Assembly: GCA_035578155.1 (NCBI GenBank)
Contig: JAPWDM010000011.1
Span: forward strand, 20,684,375-20,748,374
Source of the DNA: Brachynemurus nebulosus
Taxonomy: Eukaryota; Arthropoda; Insecta; Neuroptera; Myrmeleontidae
Reading direction: 5' to 3'
DNA: 64,000 nt
Each line of letters starts with the position of its first letter. The first letter of the stretch is position 1. The notes under the pieces are model-generated. The model searched no databases and was not told where the DNA came from. It saw only the letters and a list, made by a program, of their open reading frames with translations. Of the stretch, positions 44,200 through 54,865 are shown piece after piece. The translations under genes were made by a program, and so were the position numbers.

Positions 44200-45898
44200 T
44201 AAATAGTTATCAAGTTTTAATTGAAGCAGCTTCTGTTTTCAGTAGAGCAACTTAAGAGCAATTTAAGCATAATAAATATTATTTTTAAAAAGATAACAGA
44301 AAAATTTTTCAACTCTCGGCACCAACTTCTTTCCTGTTCAATTTATACATTTTTGTTGTAATTATTTTAATTAATTGGACTGAACACTGGCTTTTTTTAA
44401 TGAAATTGTTTGATCACAGTAAAGTAATTGATTATGTATTTAAAATTTGATTTTTAATTTTTAATAAAAAAAAAAAAAAATTGTGAACTAGTTCAATTAA
44501 TAAAGTAGAATATGATTTAATTCTAAATTGTGGAATATAATGTTTTCTTTTTCATTTAATTTTAACATTTTATATTTACAATTATTTTCTTTATTGATTG
44601 TAAATTTTTATTTTTAAAAGTAAATATATTTATATTAACATACTTTTTAAATATTGAACAATAAAACCTAAATTGCTTGATTTTATATTATAATTTAATA
44701 ATTTTAATTATTTTTTACATTTAAATAAGTATCAGTGTTGGTTTCTGTTTACATATGTAACATATAAAAAATTTGTGAACATTGATGATACAAATATTAT
44801 GCGCTCTAGTGGCGAAATTTAGAAGCTTTCTAAGAGAAATACTTTAAGAAGCGTTCAGCTTAATGCACACGTAGTAGTTCCACATAAATAAATGCTTTCG
44901 TCACAATATATCTCGTATAACTTAGCAAACTTAGAAATTAATCTTAAGGGAATAACCTTCTGTCATTCAGTGTGACACGTACAAAACGTACGGGTTCACG
45001 AACCCGTATAAAATTAGGATTCTGTAGATCGTAGCTAGAGATTTTCATAATTAAAAAAAATTTAGTAGAGTTGAGGTACTTTCAAATAAAGTACCTCGAC
45101 TTTAATAAATTTTTGTGACCCATGTTTGAGAAAGGAGAGTGGAGGGGGACATTAAATGCAACTTTGAAACTCAATATTTTGCAAATGAGGTTTAAGAATG
45201 ATTAAAAGAACTTTAATTTAGAAAACCTCCAAGATCTTTAATTTTATCTCAACTTTTCAATACTTTTGAAAAGTACCTTTCAACCTTTCAAAAAGTACTC
45301 CAGAAAAGGAAGGAATAATTTTCTTCTGCTTATTAATTATATTTCATGTATGCTTATATTTGCATGTATGCTTGGTTACATAAAAATTTGGGACAAGTCT
45401 TATGGTTTATTTCGAAATTTTTTATAGCATTGTAAAATGGACTGACTCTACTAATCAAACTATGAAAACAAATTCTGTTAATAAATTTAATGTTAATTTA
45501 GTCTTTAGAAAACTTAAATCATACAGTTTGAGAAAAAACTTTTCAGATTTTTTGGAAACCAAACGTACATGCAAAATTCCATCTTCATATGTCCAAAAAT
45601 AATCCAAGACGAACACACTATTAAACTATGTAGGTATATCATCTTTTTTTCCCCCGGAAATGATGATTAAACTCCGTGGCAATTTTTTCCCAGAATGCGT
45701 AGGTCTAATGTAGGCTGAGAATACCACTCAGTATCAACCATCTCGACTACTGACAATTAAAATTACAGAAAAAATCTAAGAAGTGCAATAAAATGTTCTC
45801 TTCTCTACTGGTAATTGCAATACTACTAGTAGCAATTTAAATATAAAACTTATATAGCACTATGCATCTTGACAATAAGTACGTACATGATTTGATGT
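44200..45898. other. Intergenic DNA with short hairpins
   Basis: No gene. Exact palindrome TACGGGTTCACGAACCCGTA at 44989-45008, and a hairpin GAGGTACTT...AAGTACCTC around 45060-45112. Confidence 0.5.
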
Positions 45899-45899
45899 A

Positions 45900-46130
45900 G
45901 GGTAAAAGCCCCCTTTGTGGAACGGTATCTAATACTGGAACAGTTTTGACATTTACATATTTATTTCTTTAATTAAGTAAGGAAACTTTAAATGCGAGGT
46001 GAATTTAAATTGAAAAACAAAAATTCTATTAATAATAATTTTTGTTATCAGACGTTTCTTTCAGAAATAACTTCATTAATATGTAAATGTTCATAATTAG
46101 ATACCGTTCCACAAAGGGGGCTTTTACCCT
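45900..46130. mobile_element. MITE with GGGTAAAAGCCCCC ends, TA duplication
   Basis: GGGTAAAAGCCCCCTTTGTG is mirrored exactly on the right (CACAAAGGGGGCTTTTACCC), pairing on through CGGTATCTAAT. TA flanks both sides and the symmetry continues a few bases outside. Confidence 0.85.
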
Positions 46131-46308
46131 ACATGGTTAGTTTAAAAAAGAGATGGACTATCAATGATCCAGATAAACCAGTAGTGTTGTAAACACAAGT
46201 ATATACTTAAATAAACAGTGTACGTGCTTTGCCCCCTTTCTTAGAATATGTAGTTCTTGGATTTATCCTGTAGCTAAAAAAATAAAAACAAAAATAATCA
46301 TTGCTACA

Positions 46309-46465
46309 CAATTGAAAGACTGGACTTCAAAAACAGGCTAAGTGTCAAAAAAAAAAAATTGAGTTAGACCCGAAAAAGGAATCTAAGTTCCTCTGCCAAC
46401 AATTTACACAGCATGCTAAAAATTTCTTTGACACTTAGCCTGTTTCTGAAGCCCAGCCATCAATT
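46309..46465. repeat. Inverted repeat, ~40-bp arms
   Basis: AACAGGCTAAGTGTCAAA with flanking GGACTTCA is mirrored at 46429-46465 (TTTGACACTTAGCCTGTTTC). The core is about 75 bp. Confidence 0.75.
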
Positions 46466-46816
46466 GATAGTTGATAAAATGTCACCATAAGCCAGCTTTA
46501 AAATTCCATCAGTAGAGGCATAAGATTTTTGCACTGACAATTCCACAAATTAACTGAACATTTTCAAACAAAAATCATGATATCGGTCGATCCAAGATGA
46601 CAAAATTTTATAAAAATCTTATGCAAATGCGGTCTAGTTTAGCACTAAATTTTCACTAAATGTTATAATCTTGCACAAAAAATATAATTTTCACATTTTC
46701 AATTATCTTGAACCTAAATAATCGGTACAAATTATTTTAATGTTTAAAACCTGAAATTGTATTTTTACATTTGTTATTCAAATTATAAGTTATCCGAATG
46801 AGTGTTTCACCTCACA

Positions 46817-47845
46817 AGGGGAGTATCAAACATGGGAATCACGGATTTGGGAGGAATTAATATATGTTGTGGAATATATTTCTCTGAGTATTGTAGTGAT
46901 AATAATTTAGGCCAATGCGACTTTATTTAGAAATTAATCGCACGAAAAATTTCAAATAAGATACCGTGTTTGATATGTATCAGTTAGTTGGTATTGTCTG
47001 TAACAAAGGCCGCTGGTGGTGTGATTAGTGTCTGCTCTCATGTATGTAATTTTTTTTAATATACAGACGGAAAGGTTCTATGTTCGAATCTATGCCTCGC
47101 CAACATAAATAATTTTCTTTTCAATTTTTTTTTTTAATTTCTTCAATATTGTACAATGGTCAATTACATTGACGATGCTATAATTCTTTTTTTAAATGGA
47201 CATGTGGTATTCTTTTTTATGTCATTATTATGCTATAATTATTTTCTGAAAAAGGAGATATAATATTTTTTGTACATGTTGTCATTATATGATGTAACAG
47301 TAATTTTATCGTAAATTTTAAATTACTGAATTTTTTTTTACACACAATTAAAGCGATTTTTATTATAAATTATTTATACTATTTTTAGACTATCTTTATT
47401 TAAAGTAATGGCAATTGTAAATTTTTTTATAATAATGACATAAAAATGAATATCATATCTCCTTTTAAAAAAAATTATAGTATGCTCGATGTAATTAATT
47501 GACCCATTGTACTATATTGAAAAAGTTAAACAAAAATTGAAAAGAGAGTTATTTATGTTGGAAAGGCGTAGATTCGAACACAGAACCTTTCCGTCTGTAA
47601 ATTAAAAAAAGTTACACACATGAGAGCAGACACTAACCACACCACCAGCGGCCCTTGTTGCAGACAATACCAACTAACTGGTACATATCAAACACGATAT
47701 GTTATTCGAAATTTTTCGTGCGTTTAATTTCTAAATAAAGTCGCATTGGCCTAAATTATTATCACTACAATACTCAGAGAAATATATTCCACAACATATA
47801 TTAATTTCTCCCAAAACCGTGATTCCCATGTTTGATACTCCCCTT
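46817..47845. mobile_element. 1.03-kb near-palindrome; each arm carries a tRNA-like segment
   Basis: AAGGGGAGTATCAAACATGG at the left and its mirror at the right start arms of about 390 bp or more that share CCAATGCGACTTTATTTAG and AATACTCAGAGAAATATAT-type blocks. Each arm includes a tRNA-like stretch (about 47005-47105 and inverted 47560-47660): GGTGGTGTGATTAGTG (A-box-like) and GTTCGAATC (B-box-like). Either a foldback element or two head-to-head SINE-like copies. Confidence 0.85.
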
Positions 47846-50800
47846 TTCAGATTAAATATTTTCACTGCCCAGGAAAAAGTGTACCTGGTGCGCTTATAGA
47901 CGTATCTACTTCAAAAATAATAAAACTTTTTTTACGACGGAATCAAAAGACAAAAAAAGAAAATATTCAGTTACTCCAGGAAATTCTCATTTTTTCCTTT
48001 CATACCTCTTTAAGAATATTTTTTTTAAAAATTTTGTTAAAAGAAAAGAAAACCATAAGCTAAAATGACATATGATTTGTTCTCGTTTTTAAAGTCTCTC
48101 CCTTAATTTTTTTTTTATGCGTCATAAGCTTATTACACAGCTCTTATTAAAAATAAATTCAACAAATTTTAACATACCGATATTTATTCTTAAAAAATCG
48201 TAAAATTAAAAAAAAAATCGAAAAATAATTGTGCATGTAATAATAAAGAAGAACACTGTTTACTTATATTGTATTTACATAGGAAGACTGTAGTGTTGGA
48301 CTAAAAGCAATTTAGGCTTCATATTTAACAATTTCATTCTCTCTCTTAATTTTAGGAAATAGTAAAGTTTATAATTTTATATATTGTTGTATTAACAGAT
48401 ATGTGTTTACATTAAATTCTATGTTGTGACTTGCGGACAGTTTGACCCCATGGATCCAGTCCAACATTTATCACAGGTAACTTTTTTTTTATATATATTT
48501 ATAATAATTATAATAATTTATCTATAGCAATTATAATATTTTAGCCTTATATCTTTTTTCTTTCTTTTTTTTTTGGTATAGAATAAAAAGAAGATTAAGA
48601 TAATACGAGTTAACTTAATAATAAAATATATAATTTTAAAGATGATAGTAACTATAGAAAATATGTACAGTCGTGGACCACGAAGTTCTTTTCCGTTTGG
48701 CAATATATAATTATAAATTTTCGTTTTCACTAAAACAGCTTTGTAAAATTACTGACTGAAGACCTTCCATTAATCTTTTGACTACTATTTTAACATTTTT
48801 TCTTTTGAATCGTTATTAGAACATTCGAATCGATTTTAAATTTAAGTAATTTCAATCTATGTTTATAAAATATAAAAAGAAAGAATGAAAAAGAGTAATA
48901 TGTTTGTTATATTTCTTTTTAATGTGATTTAAATGATTTTATAAGTGGCTGATACAGTTATGCTATCTGATGATAAAAATTGGAACTACTTAAAATGGGT
49001 TACATTAGTTGTCACTGTTGTCAACTGTTAATTTTTTTTTTTTTTTTTTTGAGAATATCATTTTTCATATTCTTTTGGGATTTCTTCCATAATAATCAAT
49101 TAGATTTGGAGGAATAACAATTAAAAATTTGACTAATTTCAATTTTAATCATAAGACATGCCAATAAATATTTGTCAAATGTATTTGCTTCGAACTATTC
49201 AAGCAAATATATAGTTTTTTTTTACAGCAGTCAAAAACAGTTTCAAACTGTTTAGATTTTGTGTATAATCGTTTCGGTGTTTTAACAGTTACAGTCTCGT
49301 TTCGCGTAAAATAGTTAACTACTTTTTTACATAATTACGGAAATATTTACTGTAGATTTAAAACTGATTAGTAAATGGTCCCCACGGACAGGACAAATTC
49401 GTTGGCTAGCAGAACCTTTTTTTTCCTTTTCATACAAATACACTTTAACCTCTTTTTGCGTGATATATGTTTCTAAAAATTACGCGTAAAAAGAATTTAC
49501 ATAAAAAAAGCCACACAAAATTCTCAAAATTTTTTCGAATTGCAAATCTTTTTTTAGATTTTAGGCTGATTGCGTAAAACAGAATAAAAATCGCATTAAA
49601 AAAATTTCTTATACTACAATTCGTAAAACTTGGAATTCATTTAAAAATAATTCGCATAAAAAAAGGTTCAAATGTACTCATCCTACCAGGTGTTAGAAGT
49701 ACCTATAACTTATTTGAATAAATTTAAATTTAAACAAAAAAAAAATTAACAATAGTCAGAAGATTAAGCGTAGACCAAAACGGTCATCTTACGATCTGAG
49801 TGAATATCATAAATTTTTTTTGTACTACTTGACTCTACTCAAACATTCAAGTAGGTTATAATTTTTAAACAATTAAAGTCAATTAGTAACTGGTTTTGAA
49901 CGAAAAAAATTTGATACATCTACGTCAATTTGTTACGTTTTCTTCTTAAGTATATAATTACTTCATGGTTTAATAGCTTTTGTGTGCAATTATACAATCA
50001 CCCGTACTGGTCTGATCGGTCCTTTAATTACGTTTCATCTTTGATTCAGTCAGTAATTTTTTTCGTTTAAAAATAAATTATTTGTTTGTTACCAATCAGC
50101 CAAAATTGTTTTATGAAAAAAATAAATGTTCAAAACATTTTAAATTGTACTTTTTAATAAAATATTTTAAATTATATAATTTTTGATTTTATTATATTGA
50201 TTATATTTTTAATATATGAATCATAATTTAGAAATATTTCAATTGTACTTTAAACAAATTTTAATATTTTCTTGTATACCTTATTATTGACCATTTAAGA
50301 TTTTTAAAAATTTGAAACCAGTTAAGCGTTTTATTCATAAAAAAACTATAAGTGTAGGAACAATATTTTTTAAGATAGAAAAATCGTTCGTTTTTTCATT
50401 CAATTCGTTTCTTTTCAAAGAAAGTTATTTGTGGCCAATAGAAAGTGCACTTTAGTACTTATAGTTTTTTTAAGTACACGACTCATGAAACTGATCAGTT
50501 ATAATTTTTTTATATGTATCAAATAAACAAAAACTAAAATTTTAAATCTTTCTATAAAGATTATAGTTAAAAATAACAATTAAAAGGAAAGAGAAAAATT
50601 AGAAATATCATCTTAAACCTGTTCTTAAGAGGCACGATGTCCTAAAATAAACACCCTAAAACTTACCGAAATATAATAAAAAAATAAGTAAAATTCAGAA
50701 ATTTCTATAAATTATTTATTTTTAAAACGTAACGCTTATGCAAAAATTAGTACTAAAAATATTTGATTCACTAAAAACCTTTGTTCGGAGCGAATACAAA

Positions 50801-51090
50801 ATTCGACCACAGCACTTGTGGTGGATAATTACGTCAACTTATCAGGACGCGGTTTTAGAAAAATTTATTTTTTAAGAGAAAATACTTTTTTAATATTTTT
50901 TTTTTATTTTCTGGTTTTTGTAAAAATTTACAAACCACTTGATATAGGGACCGAGTCTGAACTATAGACGGCAGTAGTGGCGTCGACAGTAGCGCCTTGA
51001 TGTGATATGAGACATATTATATGAATGTTACTATAGTTTTATTTGTATAAAATGTATTGTGATATTATATATTATTATGTTCCTAAGCTT
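47846..51090. other. Intergenic DNA, no gene recognised
   Basis: AT-rich with many short frames and poly-A/T runs. A 9-codon ATG frame ending on a GTAACT donor (48450-48476) is reported as a weak finding. Confidence 0.4.
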
Positions 51091-51300
51091 TTATACCCCG
51101 TTTCAAATACAATTGAGCATGAGTCATCGTTAAAAAATTAAATACTCTTATATTCAAAACAAATCAATCTTCTATTTTTTTCTAAAAACAAACTGCAAAT
51201 TTAAAATTGACGCATTTGCAACAATGCAAGATAAAGCTAAGAAAACGGGAATTTCTTAAATTCGTAAGAATCATGTTTAAATTTAAGTGAAATAGATAAC
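51091..51300 (+). repeat. ~215-bp dispersed repeat, second copy at 57779-58001
   Basis: Shared blocks include TTCAAATACAATT, AGCATGAGTCATC, CTAAAAACAAAC and GTTTAAATTTAAGTGAAAT in the same order and orientation, at roughly 80% identity by eye. No coding or end structure recognised. Confidence 0.75.
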
Positions 51301-52705
51301 ATATAAGTAATTTTATTGGGAATGGGAATCGCGAAACTTAAATACGCAAACTAGTAATAAAAATAAATAACTATTCTCAGTAGACAAGGTTTGGTTATTA
51401 GGCTTTAACAATTCACAAAATTTGTGTTTTTAATTTGAAAAATACAAAGTGATATTTTTTTAAAATGTCATTCTTAATTTTTTATAATAATTTACAGTTT
51501 CCAAATAAAAACGGGAAGTTCCAAATTGCTACTATTCTTTAAGGTGTTAACTTTAGTTATCTGATCGTGAATGAAAAGACCCACTGCCAGTAGATTAAAT
51601 ATTAAACTACCTCTATTTGATTTCCCAGTATCTATGGTATACTGCCCATGCTACACGCAAACTACTGTTTCAATCTGACACCAGATGGAAATAATGTTGC
51701 CAAACTTAGTCCCTATAGGTGGTTCTAGTTTTCACTCACAGTGAATAGGTTTTGTTTTGGAAACAAACTATGCATCGACTTAAAGTGCGTCTTAACTTTA
51801 ACTTGTTGCTTTTTTTTGAAAGCAATTAGATATTAATAACTATACAAAATTTTAAATTTTCGTTTATTAAAGAAAAACTAATAAACTAAACAAGCAGTAA
51901 AATTTTGTAAACTAAATATACCCGGTAATAGACAAGGGTAGCTGAAGCGGTAGTTCCAGGGTCCGACCCACTGGATCTTATTGTTTACTTAATTTTAGGT
52001 GTCAGTAGTAAATTTAATGTTTGACAAGTGGTTCAGGTTGATTCACCCCTGGGATCCTGAAGCTAGGGCGCACATTTAATTTTATATATTTACTTATTTT
52101 TGAATGGCTCATTAGCTGATAAATTTGGAAGCAATTATTTTCGGTATCAATAAACCATCGCTCTCGCTTCCTCAACTGTGGAATTTCTGAAAACGAAAGT
52201 TTGGCAAAATTAATAAAACATGATTGCTGACGCGTTATTAGATGTCATTTCTTCGATGGACCCGAGTCTTAAAAAACAGGATCAATGCGTGACTGAAAGA
52301 CACGTCTTCTTTTTCTGTATTAGTTGAAACAAAAGGTAAATAATGTTACAGCAGAATCAGTTCAGCAACATTTTGGAATTCATTAAATTAAAAACGTCAA
52401 AATGTGTCGTTTGATTACGAAAATGATTTTTCATTACATAATTTTCACTACATAAAATTTTTAACAATTCCATGAGCAAAATGCATTCGTACCGATTTGT
52501 GAAGTGAAGTACAAGTTATTTGAAAGTGTGCGTGATTTGTGGGTATACCGTTAAGAACCTGTGTACGCAGGTTATAGGAGCAAACAACATTTTTGTGTAA
52601 ATTAGATAAGTAACCGGGGGTGGTCCAATCTTTTTTTGGGAATAATTATTTCGAAAACTATGCACTTTAGAAAAAAATACTTAGAGAGATATCCGTTCAG
52701 TTATT
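51301..52705. other. Intergenic DNA, nothing recognised
   Basis: No coding or terminal repeat signal. Confidence 0.4.
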
Positions 52706-53217
52706 CACAAGTTATTACCAATGACCACTGACTAAATTAGAGTGCCAAACTCGTATTAAAAGAATGTGTCCAGTTTCACTGTAGTTCTGATATCGAAAAC
52801 CAGTGTCGCTAGTGTCGAATTTAAGTAGTCGATAACAAATGAACTGACCAGAAGATGTACTATTGAATACATTCAGTAGATAGCAAGAGTATGAAATCAG
52901 AGAAATATTCAAACGTAATTTCGGTGGATTTAGACATAATTTTTTCGTGCAAGTAACGAGTACGAATGATGTACAGACTAAGATACACGAAGCCTGTGTC
53001 CGTAAAGTCCTAAATCTGTCGTTTGAATCCTTTATTATTTAAGTTCATACTTGTGCCATCTACTGGCTGTATTCAGTAGTACATCACTATACGTTTAACT
53101 CTTACCAACCACTAGCGACATTGGTTTTCAGTATCAGAACTACAACGAAACTGGGTACACTTTTGTAATACGAGTTTGATAGTCTCGCTTAGTCAACAGT
53201 CGTTGGTTATTATTAGT
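52706..53217. mobile_element. Inverted-repeat element, ~115-bp arms, near EDEM3 3' end
   Basis: Left blocks AAACTCGTATTA, GTAGTTCTGATA and GTGTCGCTAGTG are mirrored on the right (CACTAGCGACATTGGTTTTC, TATCAGAACTAC, TAATACGAGTTT). About 512 bp; it ends ~335 bp past the EDEM3 stop. Confidence 0.78.
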
Positions 53218-53418
53218 TTACTTTTTTTTTATAAATAAGAATTAAAATTAAAGGAATTGAATATCTTCTTTCTTTCTGCCTTTGTTATATCACTAATATC
53301 AACGCTATAAATAATATTTCATATTTTTTTTATTCTTAAATTAATAGACGACTATAAAAATTAACAAATAAATAAATTATAGTTTTTTTTTGTAATAGCT
53401 TTTTTCAAAATTAACAAA

Positions 53419-53424
53419 TTTATT
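53419..53424 (-). terminator. Candidate EDEM3 poly(A) signal
   Basis: AATAAA on the minus strand, 128 bp downstream of the EDEM3 stop codon and the nearest good signal. Confidence 0.5.
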
Positions 53425-53551
53425 CAGATCAGTTTCATGAGTTAATGAACTGAATATAACAAAACAATTTTCTTTAAAAAAAATATAATTTGATGCTTTT
53501 TCAATAGTTCAATCCCACCGTTTTGCAAAGATAAAATTAACACTACTAAAA

Positions 53552-54865
53552 TCACAATTCATCATTAATTTGTCGATTAGTCAATACAATTTCATCTTTA
53601 TATGTTTCAGATTTGTCCCTGGCCCTATGACCATTATTTTGAACATTTCTTTCGCTAACTATAGAATCATCACTATTTTCACCACTATTTCTATTTGTTA
53701 AAGTCTTATCATTTTCTATTTTATCAATGATTTCTTGCGGCAAATCCGAAACAATTATATCATCGTTATCCGAATTTCCCTCTTGGCGTTGTTTTTCGAT
53801 ATTGGAAATTGTTTCTTCCAGAAGAGCGTTCACTTTTTCAGTTATTTGAGCAAACTGTTTAAAAATATCATCATTTGTAAAATTATTTTTATTCGATTTG
53901 GAACTTTTTTTCGGTAAATCGGGATTTTTATTCAAATGTTTTTGTAATTCCGTTAATAGCCACGTGACCTGAGCTTTCAAATCGTCTTGTAATTCCTCAG
54001 GGCTAGCACCACTGTATTCTTTATATGAGAGACTAAGCATGCTTGGGGTAATGTAAAACACTTTTTCGTCATCTTGAAACAGGGACTCTAAAATAAATTC
54101 TCGAGTTAGTATCCATTTTGGGTTGGCAGCCTTTTCATCTTCATCCTTTACTTGGAAAATAGAAGAACCTTTTTTATATTGAATTTTTATGGTTTTCATT
54201 TTGAACATAGCAAAGAAGTCACCAATTGACACTTCAAAATTAGGCTTGTTTTTTGTTCGAATTGTATTTATTTCGTCTACGGCTACTTTAATTTTTTGCA
54301 GCACAGCTTCTTTTTCAGAGTCCGATTTCTCTTTTTTAACTGAACTCATTTCACCAATAGTAACTTCAAGATTAGGATTTGCGGCCACGGCTAAGTGTAG
54401 CTTGACAGCATCTTCTGTGAATAAAAATACTATAGGAATTTTTACATCGTTTTTACCGTCGCCAGACATAGCAAAAAATGGCGATGTTGCCGCGGAAGAA
54501 CCGGGTGTATTGTCTACAACAATTCCAGCAATTGCACCAGCCTCTTGAATTCGTCTCGCTTTATCCACGAACATACAATCACCACGTTCCATCACAACAA
54601 TACGACCTTTGATTTCGATCGATTCGTTTAGAGGTTCACAAGCGCGGAAAGGTCGAGCGATTGTTACTTTGCCAATTATACGATGTTTTCCCTTAAGTTC
54701 AGGACCGAAATGACTTGGACCCGCACTTAGAACTACTTCTGTTCCACCACTCATAAATGAAACCGTTTGAGGTGACGCATCTGGTTGATCAGCCTGTGCC
54801 CTAGAGAGTTGTAACATTTCCTGCATAAATAGCATCCCTTCCTCTGCATCTGAAATCGAGCGTGC
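53552..54865 (-). CDS. EDEM3: EDEM3 last exon: PA domain, tail and NDEL terminus
   Basis: Acceptor TTTTTTTTACAG|GCACGC. It encodes [20 protein letters not shown], then a PA domain from about [16 protein letters not shown] through [20 protein letters not shown] to [15 protein letters not shown] Lys/Glu-rich tail with a possible helical segment follows, and NDEL precedes the stop. The PA core and its hydrophobic strands are complete. An ATG 21 bp upstream of the acceptor lies in the intron and is not a start. Confidence 0.93.
   Translation of the reverse strand, partial: ARSISDAEEGMLFMQEMLQLSRAQADQPDASPQTVSFMSGGTEVVLSAGPSHFGPELKGKHRIIGKVTIARPFRACEPLNESIEIKGRIVVMERGDCMFVDKARRIQEAGAIAGIVVDNTPGSSAATSPFFAMSGDGKNDVKIPIVFLFTEDAVKLHLAVAANPNLEVTIGEMSSVKKEKSDSEKEAVLQKIKVAVDEINTIRTKNKPNFEVSIGDFFAMFKMKTIKIQYKKGSSIFQVKDEDEKAANPKWILTREFILESLFQDDEKVFYITPSMLSLSYKEYSGASPEELQDDLKAQVTWLLTELQKHLNKNPDLPKKSSKSNKNNFTNDDIFKQFAQITEKVNALLEETISNIEKQRQEGNSDNDDIIVSDLPQEIIDKIENDKTLTNRNSGENSDDSIVSERNVQNNGHRARDKSETYKDEIVLTNRQINDEL

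Noticed and set aside
43962..44255. Frames over the CT/TA/GA microsatellite on both strands
   Set aside because: Pure dinucleotide repeat translation.
46817..47845. CRISPR array or rRNA-like structure
   Set aside because: The symmetry is a single inverted repeat with no spacer-repeat pattern, and the sequence context is eukaryotic.
54187..54550. 119-codon plus-strand frame opposite the PA domain
   Set aside because: Antisense shadow of the EDEM3 last exon.
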